The position numbers and the translations under genes were made by a program. Positions 38,710 to 50,949 of a stretch of DNA of 64,000 nucleotides are shown piece by piece. Position 1 is the first letter of the stretch; the number at the start of each line of letters is the position of its first letter. A model generated the notes under the pieces. It saw only the letters and a program-made list of their open reading frames with translations, was not told the DNA's origin and ran no database searches. Origin of the DNA: Cunninghamella blakesleeana (lineage: Eukaryota > Mucoromycota > Mucoromycetes > Mucorales > Cunninghamellaceae); assembly GCA_017871115.1 (NCBI GenBank), contig JAFCIZ010000011.1, forward strand, positions 1,061,001 through 1,125,000, in the 5' to 3' direction.

Positions 38710-40886
38710 TACTAAAGAATTGATTTTCGATGTGAACAAAGTGTTCAGAACCTAAAATGGCAGAGATGTATGCATTTTGAATGGAATGCTGATTTAAATA
38801 AAAAATAAAAAGAAAAAATTAGCGTTTTAATGGCAAATTAATATTTTCTTATCTACTTATTTTTTTTTTATCAAGTTCTGTTTATTTTTTCTTTTCTGTT
38901 TATGTATATTTAATTAGTTAATTAATTAGCTCATTTAATTACCTCAGTATGAATACCTAAACTCCAATCAGCGCTACTACGAACGACTTGGGCACGACAA
39001 GTACCTGAAACACCACGAGTACCGTGACGATAGCGACGGCGACTATGATGTTCATCTTCACTAGGAATTTGAATACGTTGAGTATTACCAGCAAAACCAC
39101 CGAGAGGAGGTTGTAAATATGGAATAACATCAACATCTTTCAATTTTTCTTCTTTAACAAAATTCCATCTTTCACAGAAATGTTTAGCCACATCCAAAAC
39201 AGGTTCACCCATCTACCATTATTGAAAAAATAAAAATAAAAAAAATCATAATTTTTTTTAGCCCCTAGTAATGTAACACAAAAACAATCATTATTTATTA
39301 TTTAAATTTTTTTTTTACCACGCAGAGGGAAATATCGTGCCAAGGCATTCTAGGTACAGCAGTTTTATCAATAAGACGTAAATCCCAATTTTTAACTATT
39401 GATAGGCATCATTTATTTTTAAGGAAATAAAAATAAAAATAAAAATGTTAAAAATAAATTATGTTTCATATGAAATATAAAATAATAATCATAAAATCTA
39501 GTAGATTAAAATTACCTTCTTCAAAATCACGGACACGAGCGTCACTATAATCTTGACCTAAAATAATAGTAATAAATAAATGTTTGCATCAATTTATTGA
39601 TTTTATTTTATGTATATATATTTATGTATGTATTATTTTATTACCAGGGAAGAGTTCTAAAAGAGGATCTTCATCAGTAAAGTCAGCTAAACGATGGGCA
39701 TGTGTATCCCAACGACTAAAAATAAAAATAAAAAAATAATATGACTTATTAATATACTATTAAAATGGTTTTATGTTATGTATTGATAAGAAAGTTATTC
39801 TCGCTTTACCCAAAACAAAGATCAATACCACCCAAGAAGGCAATTTTATTATCAACAACAACAAACTTTTCGTGATGAGACCAGAAGAAAGTACCACCTA
39901 CATCATGATCAGGGTGGCGAACAACTAATAAAATAGTAAAAAGCAAACAATATACATTCGCATATATATATATATATATATATTAATATTTTATCTTTCT
40001 ATCTATATATATGATCATTATTATTATATTTTCTTTATATATTTATTTTCTTACCAATAATGTTTTCGTGTAATCCTTGAAGAGTTTCTTTAGTGTGTCT
40101 ACTGTCAAGTGTCAAAGCCATTTTGACTTCCTATTAAAAGAATGGTGTTACAGTGCGTTTAACATAGATTTTTTTTTACCTATTTTGAGCCGATTTTCCC
40201 TCTTTTCCTTCTCCCTTTTTCAAAATACATACCTTATAGACAACAACGTAAATTTTAACACCTTCTTCGGCTTTACGTTTTAAAAGGGCATCTAAACGAT
40301 ATTCAGGATATTTACCACAAGGACGACGGAGATACTATTATTATTATTTTTTAAAAAAAAAAAATGGTAATAAAATAAAAGCAATCATAAGTAATTATAT
40401 ATTTATATGAGATAAGGTGTATCGCTATTTATTTTTTGTTTACCAATTCAGGTGTCTATAGCAGCCAAAACAAAAACAACAAAATAAAACAAAATGATTA
40501 GTTTAAATAATAAGTAAATAAATAAAATTATTATTTTAAAACGTGTTTTATATTTATTTACCAACCACCAGTCTTCAATAAAAATAACTTCTTGAGCATG
40601 TTCAATAGCTTCAGAAACAGCCCTATAAAAAATAATATATATAGTAATAAAAATTAATATTGAATAAAAACTTTTATGCGTAAATATATATATATATTAT
40701 ATTTTCTTCTTACCAACAATAGTCTTGACCGTCTACAAAGTGTTTAACTTGAGCACCATGACGGACAGGAGCAAAAGATTCAAAACGATGATTTTCAGCG
40801 TTTAACTTTTGTTCACGTTTTTCTTCTTCGTTGTCACCGTCAAACAATTGACCAACTTGAGTAAATAAGTTTGTAAAAAAAGCCAT
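37056..40886 (-). CDS. Phospholipase D (two HKD motifs, no PX/PH domains)
   Basis: Sixteen exons: 40886-40714, 40622-40562, 40455-40444 (12 nt), 40334-40233, 40130-40055, 39924-39810, 39715-39645, 39557-39516, 39395-39319, 39212-38943, 38788-38713, 38619-38442, 38317-37968, 37841-37717, 37617-37356, 37276-37056; 736 residues. First catalytic motif HHEKFVVVD (H159, K161, D166); second [20 protein letters not shown] (H527, K529, D534). Also visible are the family marks EDWWLTPELYLRRP, HHDVG-like [23 protein letters not shown] and [14 protein letters not shown]. The enzyme hydrolyses phosphatidylcholine to phosphatidic acid and choline. No PX or PH module precedes the catalytic core, so this is a short form, unlike Spo14/PLD1. 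The 12-nt exon supplies TPEL of the WWLTPELYLRRP block. Confidence 0.94.
38663..38705. repeat. (AT)n microsatellite in a phospholipase D intron
   Basis: About 21 AT units inside the intron between 38713 and 38619 of the phospholipase D gene. Confidence 0.9.
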
Positions 40887-41359
40887 GGCTAATAAATAGA
40901 TAAATAAAGGAAAAGAAGAAAAGAAAGGAAAAAGAATAAAAAAATGTGAGAGAAAAATAAAATAAACTAAATACAAATATAAAATCTTTTTATCTGTGTA
41001 CCTTTGTGTTACAAATTAAAGTTTAAAAAGGTACATTGAAATTCGTGACCGAAAAGAGCTATTCTTTAAAAAAATTCATATCCGAAGTGTAATATAATAA
41101 TAATAATATGTATATATATTATTAAACTTTTGAGTGCGTAAAAAAAATAGTTTTTTCTTTTTTATTATACATATGCTTGTTAAAAAAATAAAAAATGAAA
41201 TGAAAATGAAATAAAAATGAAATAAAGATAAAAAGAATGATTATAATAATACGAACAAGAATACAAAAAAAAAAAAACAATAATTTTATATATTTGTGTA
41301 CGTAGTAATTTGTTTTAAAAAATGTCTATTATTATTATTATTTTATAATACTAAAAAAT
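40887..41359. other. Intergenic
   Basis: Phospholipase D promoter and UTP5 3' flank. Contains a (GAAATGAAAATAAA)-like A-rich run at 41195-41235; no exon. Confidence 0.45.
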
Positions 41360-43805
41360 TTACATGGAGGCATCACTATCATCTAAATCACTATCAACGT
41401 CTTCGAGGTCCTCTTCAAGATCTTCTTCATCCTCCATTTCTTCATCCTAAAAATAGAAAGAATGAATAAGTGAATCTATATTTTAAATATATATGATTTT
41501 ATTTATTTTTTAATCAGCATTTACCTTATCAGATCTGTCAAAGATATGAGCTTTCTTTAAACGATCTTCTTCATTGTCAGATAAAAAGTCAACATCATCG
41601 TCATAATAATCACTTTCAATATCATTATCTTCACCATCATCACCATCCTCATCCTCATCATCTTCTTCATCCTCTATTGAGTCACTAAGTTCATTGGCAT
41701 CTAGTTCGTCAAGAGCGGCCCGATTCTTATTTAAATAAATTTGCTGCTGAATCATTTCAATACGAGAACGGAGAGCTAATGATTTTTGTAAAGTAGTTGT
41801 GGTTTGTAATTTGATACTTTTTGAAAAATGACTTAATCGTTTGACAACCAATGGACTATTCATTAAATGATTATAGTGTACTAAAGCAAGTTGTTTAAGC
41901 CATTCTATTAAAATAGGGTCTCGTATAGTATTTCTTTCCAATTCATATGATAAATGAATCGCTAAAGTATGGACATATGTTTTTGGTAATAAGTGTATCA
42001 AATTTTTTACTTGCTGTTTATCGGTGAATGTTTTAAGAAACTCAATGGTTTTCTTTCGATCATCTAATTTCATTACTTGTATAAAGTTTTCATGGCTATA
42101 TTCCATTTCTGCTGCTGCTGCTGCTTCATTCATTTCCATTTGGTTGGTGGTTTCTTCTTCTTCTACATTATCTTCTTTTTCTTTTAATTTAGTTTGGTTT
42201 TCTATTATATTAGGAGGCTGTCTTGTTAATACAATATTATCTACTAATCTATTTAATGCATTTGTATATCCCTAAAAAAGTTTAAAAAGCAAAATGATGA
42301 TAATTAAAAAAAGTACTAAAATTTATATTCCCTTTTATCATTATTATTATTATTTCCATTCATATACATATATTTGTATATTTACCACAGTCTCCAATAA
42401 GGGTTTAACAGTTGATTCACGTCCAATAACTACTGAAGTTGCTTTTTTGGTTTTCGTAAATCTTGCCCAAGAAATAGGAATAAGCTGTTTATTATTTGTC
42501 AATACTTTAATTCGCGTTTTTGCCCACGTATCATTATTAGACGAATCGCTTTTTTTTTCTTTTAATATATTAACAGATTGCCAAATATGTACCATGCCAT
42601 TACCAGAAACTACCAATATATCCATCTTTTCATTATCATCATTCTCAATAATATCAAAGTACTTAACGCCATCATCTACCGTAAGTGTGTTGATGTGTGT
42701 TGTGTTATCATTAGTAGGTAAACTGTTGAAGAATTGAAGACTGTTATCTCCTTTGCAAATTAAAACATCGTTGTGTTTAGAAAATACAAGTTGATTGATT
42801 TCACAGTTAGAGCTAGGTTCAAATACCTAAAGTAAAAAATGTAAAAAAGTAAAAATAATAATCAATATAAAATATCTATCAATATTTGTATTATTCTTAA
42901 TATATTATTTTTTTTAAAAACAAATATAAATTATTACCTTGATTAATTTAGAATTTGCAATTTCCCATAATTCAACTTTTCCATTGCCAGCTACTGCTAA
43001 TAAAGTTTGATCTGGACTAAGTGCTGCTTTACGAATTCCCTTCGATTCATTTGTTTTCCATATTCTATTTTTTTTTTTATTATATATATATTCAATAAAT
43101 AAACTATAATGATTAATATGAACTTTTTATATTTATATATATATATACTTAACTATACAATCTTTTAGTCATTATACACTTACAAATTAGGCAAATCTTC
43201 TCTTATGTTCCATTCAGTAATAGTACCAACATTAGAGATAGAGTAACCAGTGGTACCTTGTTCATTATATACCATATCAGCAATAGGATCATCAGTTCGC
43301 GTTTTTAAAGTCTTAATCACTTTATCATGGTCTAAAGAGTATATTAAAATAGTTCCTTTTTCTGTACCAAGAGACACTACTTTTGTTAAATCAAGGACTG
43401 CTTTTGATTTTTTGCGTGAACTGCTACTCGATTTTTTTTTCTTTAAAATGTTATGCAAATAATAATATCATAATAAATATAGTAGTAGTAACAATAAGAA
43501 TAGTACTATTAATAAAATGAACCTTCCTCTATATATATTGAAAAAATATCCTTATATTTATATTTATATACCTTTATATCTTCATCAGAGGTAACAATAG
43601 TACCCCAAGATAAACTTGTGATATCCTCACCATTTTCTATATCATAATCATGTGTAATATTGCCTGATCTAACATCATAGATTTTTAATCGGTGTCGATC
43701 TATACCTTGACCCACTGTTGCAAAATAATCAGCCTCCGTTTCTTGATCAAAAGCAGCAAATAAATATTCTTTAGATTGTTTAATCTTTGTATATCTTTTT
43801 CCCAT
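41360..43805 (-). CDS. UTP5: U3 snoRNA-associated protein Utp5 / WDR43
   Basis: Six exons: 43805-43572, 43440-43184, 43064-42938, 42826-42386, 42271-41525, 41446-41360; 630 residues. The N-terminal half is a WD40 propeller (YFATVGQGIDRHRLKIYDV, VSLGTEKGTILIYSLD, YSISNVGTITEWNI, LLAVAGNGKVELWEI, LVVSGNGMVHIWQS). A Utp12-type helical domain lies at about 405-510 (HENFIQVMKLDDRKKTIEFL, LIHLLPKTYVHTLAIHLSYE). The last 100 residues are strongly acidic, ending DVDSDLDDSDASM. Utp5 belongs to the t-UTP/UtpA subcomplex that joins Pol I transcription to early 18S processing in the nucleolus. The second exon begins in an A-rich stretch (Lys-Lys-Lys) where the acceptor is approximate. Its start is 240 bp from the start of the opposite gene. 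Confidence 0.88.
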
Positions 43806-44045
43806 TATTTTTGTATAATAATTTATGTAAATAAATGTATTCTATTAGGAAGAAAAAAAAATGAAGCAAAAAAAAAGCAAAGAGTAAAAAAAAAATCTGA
43901 TATTTTCAGCCACAGCAGCGAAGTTTAAAAAATTCAATTTTTATAAAAAAGGAAATTGTAAATTTTTTTTTTTTTTTTTCTTTCTCTTGATAAAAAACCA
44001 CCTCTTACCTTTACATATATATATACAAATAACAGTAATAATAAA
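43806..44045. promoter_or_regulatory. Bidirectional promoter, UTP5 and TAF1A-like gene
   Basis: 240 bp separate two divergent ATGs. It contains A runs toward UTP5, a GC-richer core (CAGCCACAGCAGCGAAG at about 43910-43926) and an 18-T run at about 43963-43980 followed by a pyrimidine leader. The arrangement implies shared control (inference). Confidence 0.5.
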
Positions 44046-45915
44046 ATGGTTAGAAAAATACGAAAAATACGAAAAATTACAGATTTAAATAATAAACCGA
44101 CTGATAAAAAAGAAGTTTATCCTGTCGAATTGGTACTTTACAACAGTAAAAAAAGATTATCAAACTACCTCAAACAAAAAGATTATAAATCTGCTTTGGT
44201 TCTATTAGCAGCTTTAGCACAAACTGGCTTATACTCTCCTTCTTCGTATTGGAATGTAAGTTCTTTCTTTTTGAAATGTATAAATGATTATACAATGTAT
44301 TAAATAAGTATATACTATTATTATTATTATTATATAGGTTGGTGAAGAAATAATAAGAGGATTAGACGAGTTAGGACCTCAAGATTTAACCAACTATTTA
44401 AGAGCTACTGTCAGTGGGATCAGAAAACCTCATGTAAGTATTATGGCAATAGTAGTTATTATAAATGTATTTATACGTATGTATCATGTTAATATTTATA
44501 GATATGTGGTTATTATAATATAATAGAACGATAATAATATCAAGGAATACATATTGCAGTTATTATCCATTGAAGAAGAAGAAGTAAAAGATAGATATGT
44601 AAAAGTAAATGATTTTATGTTAAACGAGTAAGTAAAGCAATAATAATAAAAAAAAGAAAAATCGAACTGAAAATTATAATAAAAAAATAAAAAAGAAACC
44701 AACACAGTATATTCATATTTTTCTATTTCGTATTTATGCAGATTATATATAACCTATAAAAATCAAGAAAAATCACCAGCTATGGCTAAATTTTTTGCGA
44801 TTATTTCCTATGAAGATTGGAATATTAATCATCGATCGAATAATAATAATGATTTATTAAAAACTGTGAAAAAATTATTAAAGGAAGCATATGATATGAA
44901 TACTAACGACCGATATGTGATCAAGTGCTATTTAAATGTATTAAATCAAGAATTAGATGAATCAGATAAATCAACTATAAAACAAATTGTACAAACACAC
45001 CTATCAATAAATTCTGGTTTGATTGGAGACCCTGAATTAGTTGCGTAAGAATAATAAAAGCTAAAAAAAATAAAAAAAAAAATAAAAAAGGAATGAAAGC
45101 AAACTAACATGTATTAATTTATTTATTAGAATACTACTTCATTTTGGAGAAGAATATGTAGATCAACTTACATGGAAAAAAAAAATATGCGCTGATGATC
45201 CTGTAGCCGATCCAAGAATTGCTTTTTTCCCTTTGATGTTCTTGTTTGAAATAATACCCCAACATGATCCTGCATATGAAATCTTCCTTCGACTACGCTT
45301 AAATCTTATATTGGATCGTTTGGAACATGGTTGTCGGGATCCAATGGTTATTCAAAAACTAAATGATTATGTAAAATATTTAAAGTAAGGATAACAAGAG
45401 AGAAAAAAAAATAAAAAAAGAAATATACATTAGAATACTGCATTATGAAGCTTATATTTTTATATTTTATTTTATTATTAACTGTGGAATGGAAAAATAG
45501 TCAAGAAATACCTTATTTACAGAACGAGATTAGAAAAATACTAAAATATAGAGATATATTTTTAACATTAGACAATTTGAAGGAAGATTTTGGAATAGAA
45601 GATGAAGATGAAGATGAAGGTAAAGCTAAGGATAGAGTCAGAGGCAGAGGTAGAGGCAAAAATAAAGGTAGTGGTAGAGGCGAAGGCAAATCTAAAAAAG
45701 ATCAAAATACAGATCAAAGTAAATGTCATATACAAAATACCATAAGATCTACAGTAAACATCATAAATGAATATATGAAAGAAAAAATTTATAATCAACT
45801 TCATCGTCGACTCGATGATGACCAGCAAAACCAATCCACTAAAAGAAAAAGACTTCAGCCAATTAAAATGAAAGAACCTAAAGTAAAGAGCCCTTTGGAA
45901 CTTTATTACAGTTAA
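44046..45915 (+). CDS. Hypothetical helical protein, TAF1A/Rrn11-like candidate
   Basis: Six exons: 44046-44255, 44338-44433, 44560-44627, 44742-45044, 45130-45384, 45501-45915; 448 residues. The N-terminus is very basic (MVRKIRKIRKITDLNNKP). The body is helical: RLSNYLKQKDYKSALVLLAAL, YWNVGEEIIRGLDELG, AKFFAIISYEDWN, VIKCYLNVLNQELDES and FPLMFLFEIIPQHDPAYEIF. The C-terminal third has an acidic run, then a Lys/Gly/Arg-repeat (VRGRGRGKNKGSGRG) and KRKRLQPIKMK, likely nuclear or nucleolar targeting. Length and the placement of the first helical repeat ('x-AL-xx-LxAL...W...EII') recall TAF1A, a subunit of the Pol I selectivity factor (Rrn11 in yeast), but I can see no decisive motif. It is head-to-head with UTP5. 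Alternatives are any TPR-like nucleolar protein. The gene is well supported; the function is not. Confidence 0.7.
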
Positions 45916-46911
45916 AAAGAAATGATTAGTGCTTATTTTTACTTTTTTCTTATTTATATACTAAGTTTACTTTTCTATTTGTACTTTTTAAGTAAATATA
46001 AACTTTTTAAGATTTTCAAATAAAAATATCTCTAATTTTCTTTTAAATTTATTCTATTAAAATAGCATAACGTATTTCTATGTATGTACGTAGCATAATG
46101 CTTTTATTTTATTTTTTATTTTTTCCAAAAGTCTTTTTAATTGAAATATTTTTTTTTATTTATTTTATTTTATATTAATACTATGTTAAAAAATGGCCTC
46201 ACTTTTATAATATGATGTGATCAAATGTTTATAGCATTTTAACTTTTTTTATTTGATGACCTTCTCTCAAGTAGTACCTTTGTCCTCCCTTTTTTTTCAA
46301 GTTTTTCAAAAACAATTAGATTATCCTGAAGTTCTCTAGCATAATAATTAAATTGAATACCCAATTATCTCTGGATATAAAGCATAATAATAAATGAAAG
46401 TTGGATATTCTAAATCTGATTTTTATTTATTTATTTATAGATATCTTAAATAATATACTTATGTCGACCTAATATTAGATTTTCCTTAAGTTTTGAGAGT
46501 TCTTTTTGTAATCACCCAATCAATAATTCTATGGAAAATTACTTGCATTAGTATATCAGTAATCACGAACGAATTTTGGATGAAATAATAAAAAAGATAA
46601 CGTGCTACCTTAATCTCTGAATATCTTCGTTCATGGTTAAATCAAAAGAACAAAAAAACAAATAGAAGTCTATTTTCCAAAATGTATCATTTTTTATTTT
46701 TTAAATATTTTTTTTTTTTTCACTCTTTTAATCGGATGTGATTCATGATTTTTTAAATAATGATAAAAAGTTCAAGATATCATTGTCATTTTTTGTTTTT
46801 ATCAATATATAAATTTAAATATCTATTGAATAAAGTAATATTGGTATTAAAATAACATATCAACTATATAAATACATATAATTTTATTATATAAAAGGTA
46901 GCTGTTTTCTT
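45916..46911. other. 1-kb convergent intergenic region
   Basis: 3' ends of two converging genes; A/T-rich; no exon seen on either strand. Confidence 0.5.
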
Positions 46912-48468
46912 CTATTCTTCGTCATCGTTTGATCCGTCAAGCATTTCAAGCATTTCTTTTAATTTCTCATTATCTAAAATAATTAAGTAAATAATAAATA
47001 ATTAAGTAAATATATAAATAAGTAGCAAGATAACCATCATAACTTATCCATTTATATATTACCTGGATTTAACTCCAAAGCTTTTCTATATGCATCTATA
47101 GATTCATCATATAACTTTAGAACACAATCTTCATCATCTTCTAAATTAGATAATGTCATCTTAAGCATGGCGTACTATATATTAAATGTACAAAAAGGAT
47201 AATATATAAATATATATAGTTATATATTTGTGCAAAGGTACAGTAATATTATTAGTTTTACCAATTCCCAAGCCCAAGGATTTTCCTTCTTATTTTTTTC
47301 ATAATAAACTTGCTTTGATTGTTGTATTAACTTTTCGGCACGTTGGCATATCTATTTTTAATTTTATTTTTTAGTCACAACAATTACCTGCTTTCTTTGT
47401 TTACTCTTTATTTCATCTCTTTTTTAAAGAAATACAAATAAAAATCATTTACCACTTCTTTTTCCTTCTCATCTTGTATAAATTTTTGTCTATGTAATAA
47501 ACAAGCACCCCATAATGTTAAAAGATTATCATCGTCATTGTAAGGAAATAATTGAATATATTTAACAAGTGTGTCAAAAAGAACTGCTACGTGTTGACCA
47601 TGGCAAGGTTGTTCCAAGGATTCGCCATATTCACGTATATCATGTAATACTTGTTTTACCAGTAATCGCGTTGGCTCATCAAAATTTTCAAAATCTACCA
47701 TCACCTAATAATAATGATAACAATAATATGTACTGTTATCACCACCATCCCTTTATTTTATCTATATAAATACAGTAGTATATCACTATAACATATAATT
47801 ACCTCATCTAAAATACTGAGGACTTCTTTATACAAATTTATTTCCTGGCGAGACACTACATCTTTATTCATCAAATCAAAAAGTAAACCTTCATCAATTT
47901 CACCATCGCTATCTTCCAAATTTTCACGCCTTTCTTCAAAAATGCGTTGCTTTTGTTGTCGAAGAGAGAGTGCCAAAGCCAAAGCAGCACGTGTATGCCA
48001 TAATTGAATAGCTGGAGTGACAGAAACAGTGCTATTTTTACCCTTTCTTATTGCAACAAATAAATCATACCCTTCTTGTAAACTTTCTGATACATTTAAT
48101 GCACGTCCTAATTCTACTAAACATTTTGCATAACCAAATCCAGTTTTTTGATCATTATCTTCTTTTTCATAAGCTTCCAAAGCCATATCAAACAATCGTT
48201 TTGCTATTTCACTATCCTTATTTAATTGGTATTCTTCTTTAGCCATATTTAATAATTCATCTGCTGTAGGTTGGATTTTCCCTCCTTCTGTTCCTTGCTC
48301 TCCGTCTTTACGAATAAATAATATTTCTATTTCCCCAATGTCGCATCCTTTACAATCAGTATCTTCACAATCTGGGTGATGTTGTTCAGTTTGCTCATGT
48401 TTTGGTTTTTTAATTTGAATATATGAAGTGGATTCAAAATCGTCTGGTCTATCCACCCGTTTGGACAT
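46912..48468 (-). CDS. TPR-like protein, candidate Ett1 (enhancer of translation termination)
   Basis: Five exons: 48468-47803, 47704-47453, 47351-47262, 47174-47063, 46973-46912; 393 residues. A short disordered start has four clustered Cys/His (HHPDCEDTDCKGCDIG), a potential metal site. Then come helical repeat units: AKRLFDMALEAYEKEDNDQK, FGYAKCLVELGRALNVSESL, LWHTRAALALALSL, LVKYIQLFPYNDDDNLLTLW, and a near-canonical TPR at the end (LYDESIDAYRKALELNPDNE). It ends acidic (DGSNDDEE). Length (about 390-410) and all-TPR character fit the fungal Ett1 family, nuclear TPR-like proteins affecting translation termination with the Tpa1/Ofd1 prolyl hydroxylase. That assignment is inference from overall shape only. 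It is head-to-head with LAS1, 223 bp apart. Confidence 0.75.
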
Positions 48469-48691
48469 ACTTTATTATTATTATTAGAAAAAATAGACGA
48501 AAGAGAATGTGGTTAAAAAAAATTTTATGGCGATAGCATAATTTTTTTATTAAAAAAGGTGACTTTTTTAAGCCTTCGCTAATTTTTTTAAGCGAAAGAA
48601 TTTTTTATAAATGCGAATTTTTTTTTTTTTTTTTTTTTTTTGTCATTCTTCTCAGTTTTAAATATTCATATATAAATATATATATTACTAA
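48469..48691. promoter_or_regulatory. Bidirectional promoter with RRPE/PAC-like elements, TPR gene and LAS1
   Basis: 223 bp between divergent ATGs. It holds AAAAAAATTTT followed closely by GCGATAGC (about 48515-48537), resembling the RRPE (AAAAATTTT) and PAC (GCGATGAG) elements of yeast ribosome-biogenesis promoters. An inverted repeat TTCGCT...AGCGAA lies at 48575-48596, and a 24-T run at 48618-48641 is likely nucleosome-free. Function is inferred. Confidence 0.45.
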
Positions 48692-50949
48692 ATGCCTCGT
48701 GTAGTTCCTTGGATCAACAACCATGAATTATGTCAAGTTTTTAATTGGCTATATTCTGATATAAATGAAGATCCTAAACTAGCCCAGCGTGGTGTAGATA
48801 GGGTAAAAATAATAGTAATATAATAATAATGACAATATATACAGATTTATTTATACTCAAAGCTGAACCAACAGATATTATATTGTTATTTTATATAGGT
48901 AAAAGCATGGATAAGTAGAGGGAAAGTTCCTATATCGGTTAGATCCACTATGGATCTTGTAGAAGTACAATTAAGAGAGCAAAAATGTCAACATAGCCAA
49001 ATACCCTTGAGTGAAAACGAATTGCGACAGCTATACTGTAGTGTTTTTATTAGGTAATACAATAAGCGAACGTAAATAAAATAAAATAAACTAAACTAAT
49101 TTCAATATATATATATGTATGTATTGTGTATGTATGTATATGTTTATAAATAGATTTATAAATGGAATAGAAGATAGTCGACAAAAAGGCTACTATGCAA
49201 AGTCATTATTAAGTATCGCTGATGAAATCGGTTTGCCAATATGGTTAGTTCAAGTCCGACATGCTGCTACTCACGGCGATTTACCAACTTTATACATGTT
49301 AAGACGTGGTTGCATACAGGTAATTAACAAAAAAAAAAAGAATTATTTTTGGAAAGCTTAATACGTATATATGTACGGTTTATTTTAAACAAGCTAACTT
49401 TAAAAAATAAATTTCATATTAGGCCTTACAATGGTTATATGACAATTACTGGGTATTAGAAATTAATCCTGAAGCACTACAAGTTATTGATGAAAAAACC
49501 AATTTTAAATTACGCACTCTACTCAACTATTACAAAATATCAAGAAAAGCTTACTTGAAAGGTACAATAATAAATAAATAAAATGGAATAAATAAGGATG
49601 AAATGAATAAATAATGATAAATAATAAATATGTATATCAACGCTAGGGGAACAAAACCAAAGTATGTATATGAAAACATTGGACAATTTTTTTAAAGCGG
49701 TATCGCCTAATATCATACAAGAGTGTATTATTCCTTTAATTATCGGTGCTGGTGGTATGGTACCTACATCTATAAAGTAAGACGATAAATATATAATATA
49801 AAAATAAAATATGGATTAGAGATTTGAATTAATACATATATATATATATATATATATATATTATCATAGAAAAAGAGTAACTTCAGATTTAAAACTACCA
49901 GATCAATTGGTTGAATTATGGATGCCATTATTGGAAGGAATGAACAATCGTTTTCCAAATTTTATTTTTGAATTAATATGTGCTATTGTAAATGAACTCG
50001 ATAATGCTGATAATTCTATGTTAAAGGAAAACTTAATTATATCTAGTACTTCTCTTGTAAGTTGACAAAATATAAGCTCGAAGACAAATGTAGATTAAAT
50101 TTATGGCATACTAGTATTCACTTTTTTATTTTTATTTTTATAATAAAAAAATGTAGGCTAGTGGATATATTGATCAAGAGAACGAAAAAAAAAGGCACCC
50201 AACTTACCCATTGACTTTAGGTAATTTAATATTGCTATATGAATATTATGTTACTATTAATTTTTTAATATTGATTATATTGCTCATTTTATGTACTTTA
50301 TATTTTTAGTATGTTGGCTAAGGTATTTTATAACTCAAAGCTACTCAAATAAGCCAATTTTTTATAACGATATTGTAGAAGATATAATGGAGCTATGTTT
50401 GAAAAGACCAAATAACTAGTAAGTATTATATTTTCATTTTATATTTATATTTTTCAATAATTAAAATAAAAAAGCTTATGCGATTATAATTTTTATTTTA
50501 TTTTATTAATCAACTAGTTCAGAAAAAGTTCTACAAGCCATTGTAATTTCAGATCCAATATTAGGAAAATCAATTGAACCATTTTTACATTATATCAACT
50601 CTAAATTGACGATAGATTTACCTTCAAATAAACTTTCTACAGAAACGACAAAGATAGATATAGAAAATGAAATAAACCAATTAAATGATGAACTATCCTC
50701 TTTAAAAAGAAAGGTACGTATTAAATTTATACATACATATATGCATATATTATTGTTATTATAATCTAATATAACATATCTTTAACGTATTAGTTGAGTA
50801 TTAATGAAGAAAAAGAAAATAATTTGGATGAAATGGATGTAGATAATGAAGAATTAACTTGGGCACTAGTTGATAAAAAATCTTGGGCAGCCTGTCCTAT
50901 TGGCTGTTTACCAAATGGTGAAGTCCCCGATTTATATTTAGACGTATAA
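48692..50949 (+). CDS. LAS1: Las1 pre-rRNA ITS2 endoribonuclease
   Basis: Ten exons: 48692-48802, 48899-49053, 49154-49319, 49423-49561, 49647-49776, 49870-50056, 50157-50220, 50310-50418, 50518-50713, 50794-50949; 470 residues. The N-terminus VPWINNHELCQVFNWLYS is the Las1 start signature. The HEPN nuclease motif is LVQVRHAATHGDLPTL, with R124 and H129 in the Rx4H arrangement. WISRGKVPISVRSTMDLVEV and QALQWLYDNYW also match the family. The C-terminal tail ends with WALVDKKSWAACPIGCLP, a conserved short motif probably used for Grc3 docking. Las1 with the Grc3 kinase cuts ITS2 at the C2 site during 60S maturation. It sits about 10 kb from an rDNA unit whose ITS2 would be its substrate. Frame is continuous over all nine introns. 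Confidence 0.95.
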
